From NCBI GenBank assembly GCA_020025115.1, contig JAHHSP010000074.1:1-6188 (forward strand): a stretch of DNA of 6,188 bases. The letters run 5' to 3'. A program made the translations under genes and the position numbers. This document shows positions 1 through 5,873 of the stretch, piece after piece. The notes under the pieces are model-generated. The model was not told where the DNA came from and did not search any database. It was given only the letters and a program-made list of their open reading frames with translations. Source of the stretch: Collinsella sp. (GTDB lineage: Bacteria; Actinomycetota; Coriobacteriia; Coriobacteriales; Coriobacteriaceae). Position 1 is the stretch's first letter; every line of letters begins with the position of its first letter.

Positions 1-35
1 TGACGGTACCACAACCGCTCCCCCGCGACGGCACC

Positions 36-872
36 TCAACCTAAAAACTCGGTGAGCGTGAGAGCGATGCCATCCTCGTTGTTGGACGCGGTCACCATAT
101 CGGCAGCCGCCTTGGCCTCGTCCACGGCGTTGCCCATCGCGACGCCCGTGCCCGCCCAGCGCAACATGGACACATCGTTTTGCCCATCACCGAACGCGAC
201 GACCTCGGACGCGTCGATACCGAGCCCGGGCAGCGCACCAGCGAGCGCCCGTCCCTTGTTGATGCCGGGAGCCATGAACTCGTAGTAGAAATCGGCGGTG
301 AACATACCGGACAAGCTGTCCGTGAACGGTCCGTACATGGCGCTCCAATGCCCCTGCAGATACTCGGGCTCCGACGCGCATAGCAACTTGTCATGGGGCG
401 TCCCGCACACCTCGAGCAGATCGTCGACCTCGTGAAGCTCAAGATCGCACATGCGGCGCTCATACTCGACGATGTCGAACGGCTCGCCGCGGTAGGTTAT
501 GACGTGACGGGAACCGCGCTCGACATACAGTCGCGTGCCCTGCGTGACCCACGGGATGACATCGAAAGAGCGGACATGCTCCACAAGCGAGCGCATGACG
601 TCGACCTCGATAGGCTGATCGTAGAGGACCTCATCGGTCCCGGCATCCACCACATGCGCCCCGTTGAAGGAGACGAGCAGGCCGCCATGCGCGTCCAGCC
701 CGAGTTCCGAGGCAATGGCGCGGAGGCCCTGGACCGGCCGCCCCGACGAGAGGATCAGCTTGACACCGGCATCTTGCGCATCGAGCAAGATGCGCTTCGT
801 ACGCGGTGTGATTTCTTTCTCATCATTCGTGAGCGTACCGTCGATGTCCAGCGCGATCGCCTTGATTGCCAT
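36..872 (-). CDS. Cof-type HAD-superfamily phosphatase (HAD-IIB), 278 aa
   Basis: This is a cytoplasmic haloacid-dehalogenase-type phosphatase of the Cof/YidA class, whose members use Mg2+ and an aspartyl-phosphate intermediate to dephosphorylate sugar phosphates, FMN or PLP. The order of motifs is complete. Motif I is DIDGT at residues 9-13 (nucleophile D9, acid/base D11). Motif II is LSSGR near 41-45. The motif III lysine is K206 in GINKG, and motif IV is GDGQND at 228-233. The segment of roughly residues 85-190 between motifs II and III is the C2 cap that sets substrate choice. Its length of 278 aa is normal for the family. The frame stays open for 30 codons further upstream, but the ATG at 872 fits best: it gives the typical MAIKAIALDIDGT beginning and has a GGAAAGGG ribosome site 8 nt before it. 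The gene follows the pgi terminator, so it probably has its own promoter. The substrate cannot be read from sequence; the family call is secure. Confidence 0.93.
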   Translation of the reverse strand: MAIKAIALDIDGTLTNDEKEITPRTKRILLDAQDAGVKLILSSGRPVQGLRAIASELGLDAHGGLLVSFNGAHVVDAGTDEVLYDQPIEVDVMRSLVEHVRSFDVIPWVTQGTRLYVERGSRHVITYRGEPFDIVEYERRMCDLELHEVDDLLEVCGTPHDKLLCASEPEYLQGHWSAMYGPFTDSLSGMFTADFYYEFMAPGINKGRALAGALPGLGIDASEVVAFGDGQNDVSMLRWAGTGVAMGNAVDEAKAAADMVTASNNEDGIALTLTEFLG

Positions 873-880
873 ATGCACGG

Positions 881-888
881 CCCTTTCC
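881..888 (-). promoter_or_regulatory. Ribosome binding site of the HAD phosphatase
   Basis: GGAAAGGG on the minus strand lies 8 nt before the ATG at 872. It decides the start, because the next upstream in-frame ATG (890) lies immediately before it and the ORF's first ATG (962) would add a non-family N-terminal extension. Confidence 0.75.
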
Positions 889-891
889 ATG

Positions 892-919
892 GGGTATCTT
901 ACGCCGTCCCATGATACCC
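892..919 (-). repeat. Inverted repeat in the leader of the HAD phosphatase gene
   Basis: The arms GGGTATC (minus strand, 913-919) and GATACCC (892-898) are perfect 7-bp complements around a 14-nt centre. The repeat ends 19 nt before the start codon, in the gap between the pgi terminator and this gene. It may be an operator or a leader hairpin. The upstream arm includes TATCAT, a possible -10 box, but I see no matching -35 element, so I do not call a promoter. Confidence 0.4.
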
Positions 920-1000
920 GCTCCCCCGATGGACGACGGGCGCGAATCGGCACTTTCCGCAAGCAGTCGCCACTTCCCCCGCGACTTCAACAAGTCGGCA

Positions 1001-1034
1001 AAACGGGTGGCCGGCATAAACCGGCCACCCGTTT
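1001..1034 (-). terminator. Rho-independent terminator downstream of pgi
   Basis: A perfect 14-bp stem (1001-1014 with 1021-1034) encloses a 6-nt loop (1015-1020). The stem core is GC-rich (GGGTGGCCGG), flanked by AAA/TTT, so the minus-strand transcript ends in a short run of four U. It begins 22 nt after the pgi stop codon. Because the stem also carries A on one side and U on the other, it could act in both directions, but all neighbouring genes are on the minus strand. Confidence 0.85.
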
Positions 1035-1056
1035 CAATCATGCGTCGAACGCGATC

Positions 1057-2748
1057 TTACCTGCGCGTCGCGCGATAGACCTCGATCAGGGCCTTCGTGG
1101 AAGCGTCCTGAGCGGCGAGCGCCTCATCGTCATGGAACGCCGGGGTGATCTGCTTGGCAAGCTGCTTGCCCAGCTCGACGCCCCATTGGTCGTACGAATC
1201 AATGCCCCACACGGTGCCCTGGACGAATGTGATGTGCTCATACACGGCGATGAGCTCGCCAAGGGCGAACGGGGTCAACGTATCGCCGAAAATGGAGGTC
1301 GTCGGACGATTGCCCTCGAACACGCGCGCGGGAACGATCTGCTCGGGCGTACCCTCGGCGCGGACCTCGTCGGCCGTCTTGCCGAATGCCAGGGCCTTGG
1401 TCTGGGCGAGGAAGTTGCCCAAGAACAGCTCGTGCACATCCTGACCCTCATCGACGAAGGGGTTGGCGGTGTTGGCGAAGGCGATGAAGTCGGCGGGGAC
1501 GACGACGCTGCCCTGGTGCATAAGCTGATAGAAGGCGTGCTGGCCGTTGGTACCCGACTCGCCCCAGAACACCTCGCCGGTATGGCAGGTGACGGGCGTG
1601 CCGTCCCAACGGACGTGCTTGCCGTTGGACTCCATGGTGAGCTGCTGCAAGTACGCCGGGAAGCGGTGCAGGTACTGGGTGTAGGGAAGCACGGCATGCG
1701 TGTCGGCACCGAAGAAGTTGACGTACCACACGTTCATGAGGCCCATGAGGGCGACCACGTTCTCCTCGAGCGGCGTGCTCTCGAAGTACTCATCGATGGC
1801 GCGGAAGCCCGCCAGGAACTGCCGGAAGCGCTCGGGCCCGAGAGCGATGATGAGCGACAGGCCGACGGCGGAATCGACGGAATAGCGGCCGCCAACCCAA
1901 CTCCAGAAGCCGAAAGCGTTCTCGGGGTCGATGCCAAAATCGGCAACGAGGTCCAAGGCGGTGGAAACGGCCACGAAATGCTTGGCGATGGAATCGGCGT
2001 CCTGCGCGGCGCTGCCATCGACGGCTCCGCAAGCACGAAGCTGCTCGAGCATCCACGCCTTGACCTCTCGGGCGTTGGTCAGGGTCTCGAGCGTGGTGAA
2101 CGTCTTGGAGACGATGATGACGAGGGTGGTCTCGGCGTCGAGGCCCTTCACCTTCTCGGCCATGTCGTTCGGGTCGATGTTGGAGATGTAGCGACAGTCG
2201 ATGCCGGCGTCGAGATAGGGCTTCATGGCCTCATAGACCATGACGGGGCCAAGATCAGAGCCGCCGATGCCGATGGAGACCACATGCTCGATCTTCTTAC
2301 CGCTGACGCCGACCCACTCACCAGAGCGGACGCGGTCGGCAAAGGCGTACATGCGATCGAGGACCTCGTGGACATCGGCGACGACATCCTGTCCGTCGAC
2401 GATGAGCTCGCCCTTCTGATCGGCGGGACGGCGAAGGGCGGTGTGCAGGACGGCTCGGTCCTCGGTGGTGTTGATGTGCTCGCCGGAGAACATGGCGTCA
2501 CGACGCTCCTCAACGCCGCAAGCGCGACCCAAGTCGACGAGAAGCCTGAGCGTCTCATCGGTGACGAGGTTCTTGGACAGATCGAAGTACAGGTCGCCGG
2601 CGCGATAGCTGAGCTTCTCAACACGGTCGGGATCGGCGGCGAACCAATCCTTCAGGCTGATGCCCTTCTCCACGAGCTCGTCGTGGTGCTTCTGAAGAGC
2701 CGCCCACGCAGGTGTCACGGTTGCATCGATGGGAGCTGAAATCGCCAT
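1057..2748 (-). CDS. pgi: Glucose-6-phosphate isomerase, 563 aa
   Basis: This cytoplasmic enzyme interconverts glucose 6-phosphate and fructose 6-phosphate in glycolysis, gluconeogenesis and the entry to the pentose phosphate pathway. Both family signatures are intact: SWVGGRYSVDSAVG at residues 283-296 and GTVWGIDSYDQWGVELGK at 511-528. Phosphate-binding segments are seen as GIGGSDLGP (160-168) and SKTFTTLET (214-222). The catalytic base is E397 in GESGTNGQH, and K528 matches the active-site lysine. The position of the usual ring-opening histidine (E. coli H386, in THNP) reads TANP, giving A428; the closest histidine is H439. The length is normal for the long bacterial form (about 550 aa). 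The start at 2748 has a strong AAGGAGG 6 nt upstream. A terminator follows the stop. The neighbours (DegV proteins upstream, HAD phosphatase downstream) are separated by gaps of 184 bp on each side, so pgi is probably monocistronic. No TTA, CTA or TCA codon occurs, which leaves a very long empty frame on the opposite strand. Confidence 0.98.
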   Translation of the reverse strand: MAISAPIDATVTPAWAALQKHHDELVEKGISLKDWFAADPDRVEKLSYRAGDLYFDLSKNLVTDETLRLLVDLGRACGVEERRDAMFSGEHINTTEDRAVLHTALRRPADQKGELIVDGQDVVADVHEVLDRMYAFADRVRSGEWVGVSGKKIEHVVSIGIGGSDLGPVMVYEAMKPYLDAGIDCRYISNIDPNDMAEKVKGLDAETTLVIIVSKTFTTLETLTNAREVKAWMLEQLRACGAVDGSAAQDADSIAKHFVAVSTALDLVADFGIDPENAFGFWSWVGGRYSVDSAVGLSLIIALGPERFRQFLAGFRAIDEYFESTPLEENVVALMGLMNVWYVNFFGADTHAVLPYTQYLHRFPAYLQQLTMESNGKHVRWDGTPVTCHTGEVFWGESGTNGQHAFYQLMHQGSVVVPADFIAFANTANPFVDEGQDVHELFLGNFLAQTKALAFGKTADEVRAEGTPEQIVPARVFEGNRPTTSIFGDTLTPFALGELIAVYEHITFVQGTVWGIDSYDQWGVELGKQLAKQITPAFHDDEALAAQDASTKALIEVYRATRR

Positions 2749-2754
2749 GTGCGT

Positions 2755-2761
2755 CCTCCTT
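2755..2761 (-). promoter_or_regulatory. Ribosome binding site of pgi
   Basis: AAGGAGG on the minus strand, 6 nt before the ATG at 2748, is a near-perfect anti-16S match and implies strong translation. About 30 nt further upstream (2788-2793) TAGAAT could be a -10 box, but no convincing -35 element stands at the right distance. Confidence 0.85.
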
Positions 2762-2886
2762 AATTGGCTGCATGCACGAACATCACCATTCTACCGCTAG
2801 CAGACGCGAGTGGCTCCGCCTCCCTCCTCAAAACGACGTGAAAACGGCCCTGCCCCGACTCAGGTCTTCCCAAACGAAAACGAGGG

Positions 2887-2925
2887 GCGTCCAGGCGACA
2901 ATATGCGTCCAGGCGACAATATGCG
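2887..2925. repeat. Tandem direct repeat, 2 x 18 bp plus 3 bp
   Basis: The 18-bp unit GCGTCCAGGCGACAATAT occurs at 2887-2904 and again, without change, at 2905-2922, followed by GCG that begins a third copy. It lies 7 bp beyond the stop codon of the DegV gene and about 140 bp upstream of the pgi start. It is outside any supported gene. It may be a recent slippage duplication, or paired protein-binding sites in the pgi upstream region. Confidence 0.9.
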
Positions 2926-2932
2926 AAAACCG

Positions 2933-3790
2933 CTACACCTTCTTGAAGTACGCCACCGCGATGGCCCCGGGGCCGGCATGCGAGCCGATGATCGCACCGC
3001 CCATGATGGAGGGGATATCCCGCTCGGCGATGCCGCCCTCCCATACAGAACGGCTATCTTCGAGGTATTTGCGCAGGAGCTTGTCGGAAAGGCCGGTATA
3101 ACCGACCATGACGGGCATGTCGAAATCGATGCCACCCGCGCTCTCGAGCTGCTGGCGCAACAGGTTGCGGCCATTCTTGGAGCCACGGGCCTTGCCCAAT
3201 ATCGCAACCTCGCCATCGACCACGGTGATGACCGGCTTGATGGAGAGCATCTCCCCCAGGGCGCCCGCGGCGGCGGAGATGCGCCCGCCGCGCTTCAGAT
3301 ACTCGAGGGTGTCGAGCAGGGCGACCAGGCACACGCGGTCCACAACAGCTTCGACGGCTGCGGCAACCTCGGCGGCGGAGCGACCCTCCGCAACCAGACG
3401 GAGCGCGTAATCGACCAGGATGTGCTGGCCGACCGTGACGCTCTTGGTGTCGACGACATGGACCTCCGTGGATCCATCGGCGTTCGAGGCGGCCGTGATG
3501 GCGCTCTGATACGTGCCGGACAGCTTGCTCGAAAGCGCCAAGATCACCACGTCATCGCCCGCCGCCTGGGCGCGAGAGATCGCCTGCGAGAAGGCATAGG
3601 GGTTGACCTGGCCGGTCGTCGGGAACTCATCGCCCTCGACGAGCAGTTCGTAGAATCGCTCGCGTGTGAGATCCACATCGGCGCTGTAGGTCATCTCGCC
3701 AAAAGCGATAGAGAGAGGCAGCACGTCGAGGTTCGGGTGCTCGCCCGGCAGGCAATCGGAACCGGAATCGGTGATGATGCGGACAGCCAT
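2933..3790 (-). CDS. DegV family protein (fatty-acid-binding, FakB-like), paralogue 1, 285 aa
   Basis: DegV proteins bind a single fatty acid; the FakB members present it to the kinase FakA, giving acyl phosphate for lipid synthesis. The fold landmarks are all present: ITDSGSD near the N-terminus (6-12), the ligand-site segment PTTGQ (57-61), LSSKLSGTYQSA (86-97), DTLEYLKRGGRIS (160-172), LSIKPVI (182-188), and the C-terminal HAGPGA with H271. The length of 285 aa is typical. The usual TSQP motif of the ligand site reads TTGQV here, so Ser and Pro are replaced. The frame is open for 69 more codons upstream, but the ATG at 3790 gives the family N-terminus and has AAAGGGG 5 nt before it; the longer form would also run through a palindrome. 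It is about half identical by eye to the protein encoded just upstream, most strongly in the second half, so this is a tandem duplication. The ligand and a FakA partner are not shown by this window. Confidence 0.93.
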   Translation of the reverse strand: MAVRIITDSGSDCLPGEHPNLDVLPLSIAFGEMTYSADVDLTRERFYELLVEGDEFPTTGQVNPYAFSQAISRAQAAGDDVVILALSSKLSGTYQSAITAASNADGSTEVHVVDTKSVTVGQHILVDYALRLVAEGRSAAEVAAAVEAVVDRVCLVALLDTLEYLKRGGRISAAAGALGEMLSIKPVITVVDGEVAILGKARGSKNGRNLLRQQLESAGGIDFDMPVMVGYTGLSDKLLRKYLEDSRSVWEGGIAERDIPSIMGGAIIGSHAGPGAIAVAYFKKV

Positions 3791-3795
3791 AGCAT

Positions 3796-3802
3796 CCCCT
3801 TT
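3796..3802 (-). promoter_or_regulatory. Ribosome binding site of DegV paralogue 1
   Basis: AAAGGGG on the minus strand, 5 nt before the ATG at 3790. It decides the start in a reading frame that is open for 69 further codons upstream. Confidence 0.7.
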
Positions 3803-3816
3803 CAGGGTCTTAATGA

Positions 3817-3835
3817 ACACTTTCCGCGAAAGTGT
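3817..3835. promoter_or_regulatory. Perfect 8-3-8 palindrome, candidate operator between the DegV genes
   Basis: ACACTTTC-CGC-GAAAGTGT is a perfect dyad with 8-bp arms around 3 bp. It sits 26 nt upstream of the start codon of DegV paralogue 1, just ahead of its ribosome site, in the 95-bp gap between the two DegV genes. On the minus strand its first arm overlaps TACACT (3831-3836), which could be a -10 box, so a bound repressor would block transcription there. The arms are AT-rich and no U run follows, so a terminator is less likely. The regulator is unknown. Confidence 0.55.
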
Positions 3836-3885
3836 ACTCCTATCTCCCGGTATCACCAGACATTCATATTGCCGAGGGGCGGTCC

Positions 3886-4749
3886 TTAAGCGCGAGAGAA
3901 GAAGGCGACCGCAACGACATCGGGGCCCACGTGCACACCGATCGCAGCGCCGACCTGGGAAATGGGGAGGTCCTCTTCGGCAATGCCGCCCTCCCACACA
4001 TCTCGGTACTCCTCGAGATACCTGCGCAGCACCTTGTCCGAAAGACCCGAATAGCCCAATGCCCCCGGCATGTCGAAATCGATGCCGCCCACCTTTTCGA
4101 TCTCCCGATGCAGCAAGGTGCGGCCTTTCTTCGACCCGCGCGCCTTGCCCAGCACGATGACCTCGCCATCCGTCACGGTGATCACGGGCTTGATGGAAAG
4201 CAGCTCGCCCACCGTGCCCGCGGCGGCGGAGATGCGCCCGCCTCGCTTGAGATACTCGAGCGTATCCACCAAACCGAAGATGCGCACTCGGGGAACCGAC
4301 GCTTCCAGGGCATCGGCGATCTCATTGGCTCCAAGCCCCTCATCGACCAGGCGCAGCGCGTACTGCACCACGATACGCTCGCCGAGCGTCATGCTCAGGC
4401 CGTCGACGACGCGAACGGTCTCGAGTCCCGCCTCGCGAGCGGCGTTGGCGGCCATACATGCGTTTTGGTACGTTCCCGACAGGCGGCTGGACATGGTGAT
4501 GACCACCACGTCCTCGCCCGCCTCGCGGGCGCGCTCGAGAGCCTCCTGGAACAGAAACGGCGTCGCCTGCCCGGTAGTGGGAAACTCTTCGCGCTCGGCG
4601 AGCATCTCGTAGAACTGGTCGTAGGTAATGTCCACGCCCTCGCGGTACACGTCATCGCCAAACGCAACCGTCAACGGCAGGACCTCGAGGGCGGGATGGT
4701 CGGACGACTGGTACTCAGAACCGGAATCCGTGATGATGCGAACGGACAT
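3886..4749 (-). CDS. DegV family protein (fatty-acid-binding, FakB-like), paralogue 2, 287 aa
   Basis: This is the second member of the tandem DegV pair and has the same expected role: binding one fatty acid, possibly for delivery to a FakA-type kinase. Visible landmarks are RIITDSGSE (4-12), PTTGQ (57-61), MSSRLSGTYQNA (86-97), DTLEYLKRGGRIS (162-174), LSIKPVI (184-190) and the C-terminal HVGPD with H273. The ligand segment again reads TTGQ rather than TSQP. At the C-terminus the conserved GPG has become GPD, a difference from paralogue 1. The two proteins share long identical runs such as EYLKRGGRISAAAG and GGIDFDMP, with most divergence at residues 11-20 and 100-160. The frame is open for 171 codons upstream through a neighbouring gene, but the ATG at 4749 has GGAG 7 nt before it and matches the family N-terminus. 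It lies 121 bp after an unknown gene and 95 bp before paralogue 1, so cotranscription with either is possible but unproven. Confidence 0.93.
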   Translation of the reverse strand: MSVRIITDSGSEYQSSDHPALEVLPLTVAFGDDVYREGVDITYDQFYEMLAEREEFPTTGQATPFLFQEALERAREAGEDVVVITMSSRLSGTYQNACMAANAAREAGLETVRVVDGLSMTLGERIVVQYALRLVDEGLGANEIADALEASVPRVRIFGLVDTLEYLKRGGRISAAAGTVGELLSIKPVITVTDGEVIVLGKARGSKKGRTLLHREIEKVGGIDFDMPGALGYSGLSDKVLRRYLEEYRDVWEGGIAEEDLPISQVGAAIGVHVGPDVVAVAFFSRA

Positions 4750-4756
4750 GGACTCA

Positions 4757-4760
4757 CTCC
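4757..4760 (-). promoter_or_regulatory. Ribosome binding site of DegV paralogue 2
   Basis: GGAG on the minus strand, 7 nt before the ATG at 4749. It fixes the start well inside a reading frame that continues upstream for 171 codons across another gene. Confidence 0.65.
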
Positions 4761-4828
4761 AAACGAGCAGGTGGCACAAATAATCCGCAGAACCGTACCA
4801 TCTGACGAACATCCTCACATGCACCCCA

Positions 4829-4850
4829 TGAAAACCGCTCGAGGGTTTCA
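4829..4850 (-). repeat. Imperfect hairpin between the unknown gene and DegV paralogue 2
   Basis: On the minus strand TGAAACC and GGTTTTCA pair around a 7-nt centre (CTCGAGC), with one bulged base. It begins 20 nt after the stop codon of the 228-aa gene and lies 79 nt before the DegV start. It could be a weak terminator or a leader element, but no proper U run follows. I see no clear promoter in the rest of this 121-bp gap. Confidence 0.35.
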
Positions 4851-4870
4851 CATAACAGGCGTTTCGCACC

Positions 4871-5557
4871 TCATCTCGCATTCCCTTCCCCGGACACCAT
4901 GGAAAGCGTGGGGACATATCGCCCATCGACGCCGAGCACGTCTCGCACCAAGCGCAGGAACAGCCCGGCGCCGCGCATGTCATCCGCGCGTCGGTCGTCC
5001 GGATGCAAGGCCCCCGGCCCATCCACGCGAGTCGCATCGGGGGCGGCCCGGTCGTACAGGTGAACCTGTCCAACCACCTGCCATAGGCCGTCCACGCACG
5101 CGATACGCTCCGCGATGGTCCCGTTTCTCCAACGCGCATTCTTGCACAACGCGCCATCGCGCACCTCGTATCGGCGCCCGCCTCCCATATCGAGCAACAG
5201 CGCCCGGCCAGCATCCACCTCCTTGTCGAGTATGGCGAAACGCGCGAAGAATTGCGTCTCATCGATCTGCCTCAGGTGGTCCACCGTGGATTCGGAAGTG
5301 CCCTCTGGCGGTGTTTCGATGTACAGCTGCAACGGCGTCTTGCCCTCGCGCAGCGGTCGTTCGAACAGAACCCATTCGGTGAAGCACATATTGACCATCT
5401 GAAGCTGCCGAAAATCCCGTTCGGACCCATACAGGCATGCGGGCATGACGATCCGCTCGAACTCGTCGGCAGCCGCTCCCTTCCACCCCTCTCTTCGTTC
5501 GCCCCAATATTCCGCCATCTGGGCGACTTCCCTCTCGATCTCAGCCGGATCTGCCAT
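4871..5557 (-). CDS. Uncharacterised soluble protein, 228 aa
   Basis: I do not recognise a named family. The protein has no signal peptide or membrane segment and should be cytoplasmic. Residues 1-38 look helical and acidic. Residues 43-80 contain YGSERDFRQLQ and FTEWVLFERPLREGKTPLQL. Residues 102-170 look like a small beta-rich domain (FFARFAILDKEVDAGRALLL, then GRRYEVRDG and DGLWQVVGQVHLYD). This FxEWxLFxxxL-GKTPLxLY followed by Dx-G--YxVxD layout loosely recalls uncharacterised Firmicutes proteins associated with SEC-C domains, but the Cys-rich SEC-C tail is absent, so I hold this only as a hint. Four cysteines (41, 59, 138, 154) are scattered and form no metal motif. The tail from about 171 to 195 is rich in Asp, Arg and Pro. 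The start at 5557 is preferred over ATG codons up to 27 codons upstream because AAAGGAG stands 5 nt before it. High-GC codon use matches the neighbours and supports a real gene. Confidence 0.8.
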   Translation of the reverse strand: MADPAEIEREVAQMAEYWGERREGWKGAAADEFERIVMPACLYGSERDFRQLQMVNMCFTEWVLFERPLREGKTPLQLYIETPPEGTSESTVDHLRQIDETQFFARFAILDKEVDAGRALLLDMGGGRRYEVRDGALCKNARWRNGTIAERIACVDGLWQVVGQVHLYDRAAPDATRVDGPGALHPDDRRADDMRGAGLFLRLVRDVLGVDGRYVPTLSMVSGEGNAR

Positions 5558-5562
5558 GGGCG

Positions 5563-5569
5563 CTCCTTT
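5563..5569 (-). promoter_or_regulatory. Ribosome binding site of the 228-aa gene
   Basis: AAAGGAG on the minus strand, 5 nt before the ATG at 5557, chooses this start over in-frame ATG codons upstream (first at 5638). Confidence 0.75.
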
Positions 5570-5753
5570 CGCCTCGTCCGCTCGCATCACCATCAGGCTA
5601 CGAGCGAGAAGACGCGGAGAAGGCGACGGGGCGAACATGGCGGCGATGCGCCCGAACGATATCCCAAGCGCATCCGACCGAGGTCCCGAACAAGACCCGC
5701 CGCATCTGAAACAAGCAGCTCACAATGCACAACCGTCCAGCCCCGATATGCAA

Positions 5754-5805
5754 AAGGGCACCCCTCCCAACACGAAGAACCCATCATGGTGAAAGGGATG
5801 CCCTT
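5754..5805 (-). terminator. Probable terminator of the RGG-tail gene
   Basis: On the minus strand AAGGGCATCCCT (5794-5805) pairs with AGGGGTGCCCTT (5754-5765): 12 pairs including one G-U, followed by TT, which gives a run of four U. The G-U pair would be a C-A mismatch in the plus-strand transcript, so the structure favours minus-strand RNA. The 28-nt loop is long for a simple terminator. It begins 68 nt after the stop codon at 5874. Confidence 0.6.
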
Positions 5806-5873
5806 GGCAATTGATGTCGTCCGGGCGGGCGAGCTCGCAAGAAGTCAAACGCCGACGGCGGATACCGGTTTAG

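Larger units (their letters stand above)
5558..5873. other. 316-bp intergenic region
   Basis: This stretch separates the RGG-tail gene from the 228-aa gene. Its left end holds the ribosome site of the 228-aa gene and, presumably, its promoter, although I see no convincing -35/-10 pair. A hairpin lies at 5754-5805. A 64-codon minus-strand frame (5593-5787) is present but looks non-coding. No tRNA or known RNA gene is visible. Confidence 0.6.

Noticed and set aside
664..2739. A 691-codon open frame on the plus strand across pgi
   Set aside because: It is in exact codon register with pgi, so it stays open simply because pgi avoids TTA, CTA and TCA codons. It has no ribosome site or recognisable protein, while the opposite strand encodes complete Pgi.
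3817..3835. Reading the palindrome as the terminator of DegV paralogue 2
   Set aside because: The stem has only 8 pairs, is AT-rich at its ends and is followed by UCAUUAAG rather than a U run.
2810..3889. A 359-codon open frame on the plus strand
   Set aside because: It is in codon register with DegV paralogue 1 and owes its length to rare antisense stops; its apparent repeated peptide is only the 18-bp DNA repeat.
3832..5382. A 516-codon open frame on the plus strand
   Set aside because: It is in codon register with DegV paralogue 2 (minus strand) and is a mirror of its high-GC codon use.
5593..5787. A 64-codon minus-strand frame between the RGG-tail gene and the 228-aa gene
   Set aside because: It starts inside the terminator-like hairpin, has no good ribosome site, and its composition (Cys, Trp, Arg, Ser mixed) resembles no family.
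5829..5838. Perfect 10-bp palindrome GCGAGCTCGC
   Set aside because: It is short and GC-rich, and expected by chance in this composition; nothing around it suggests a function.
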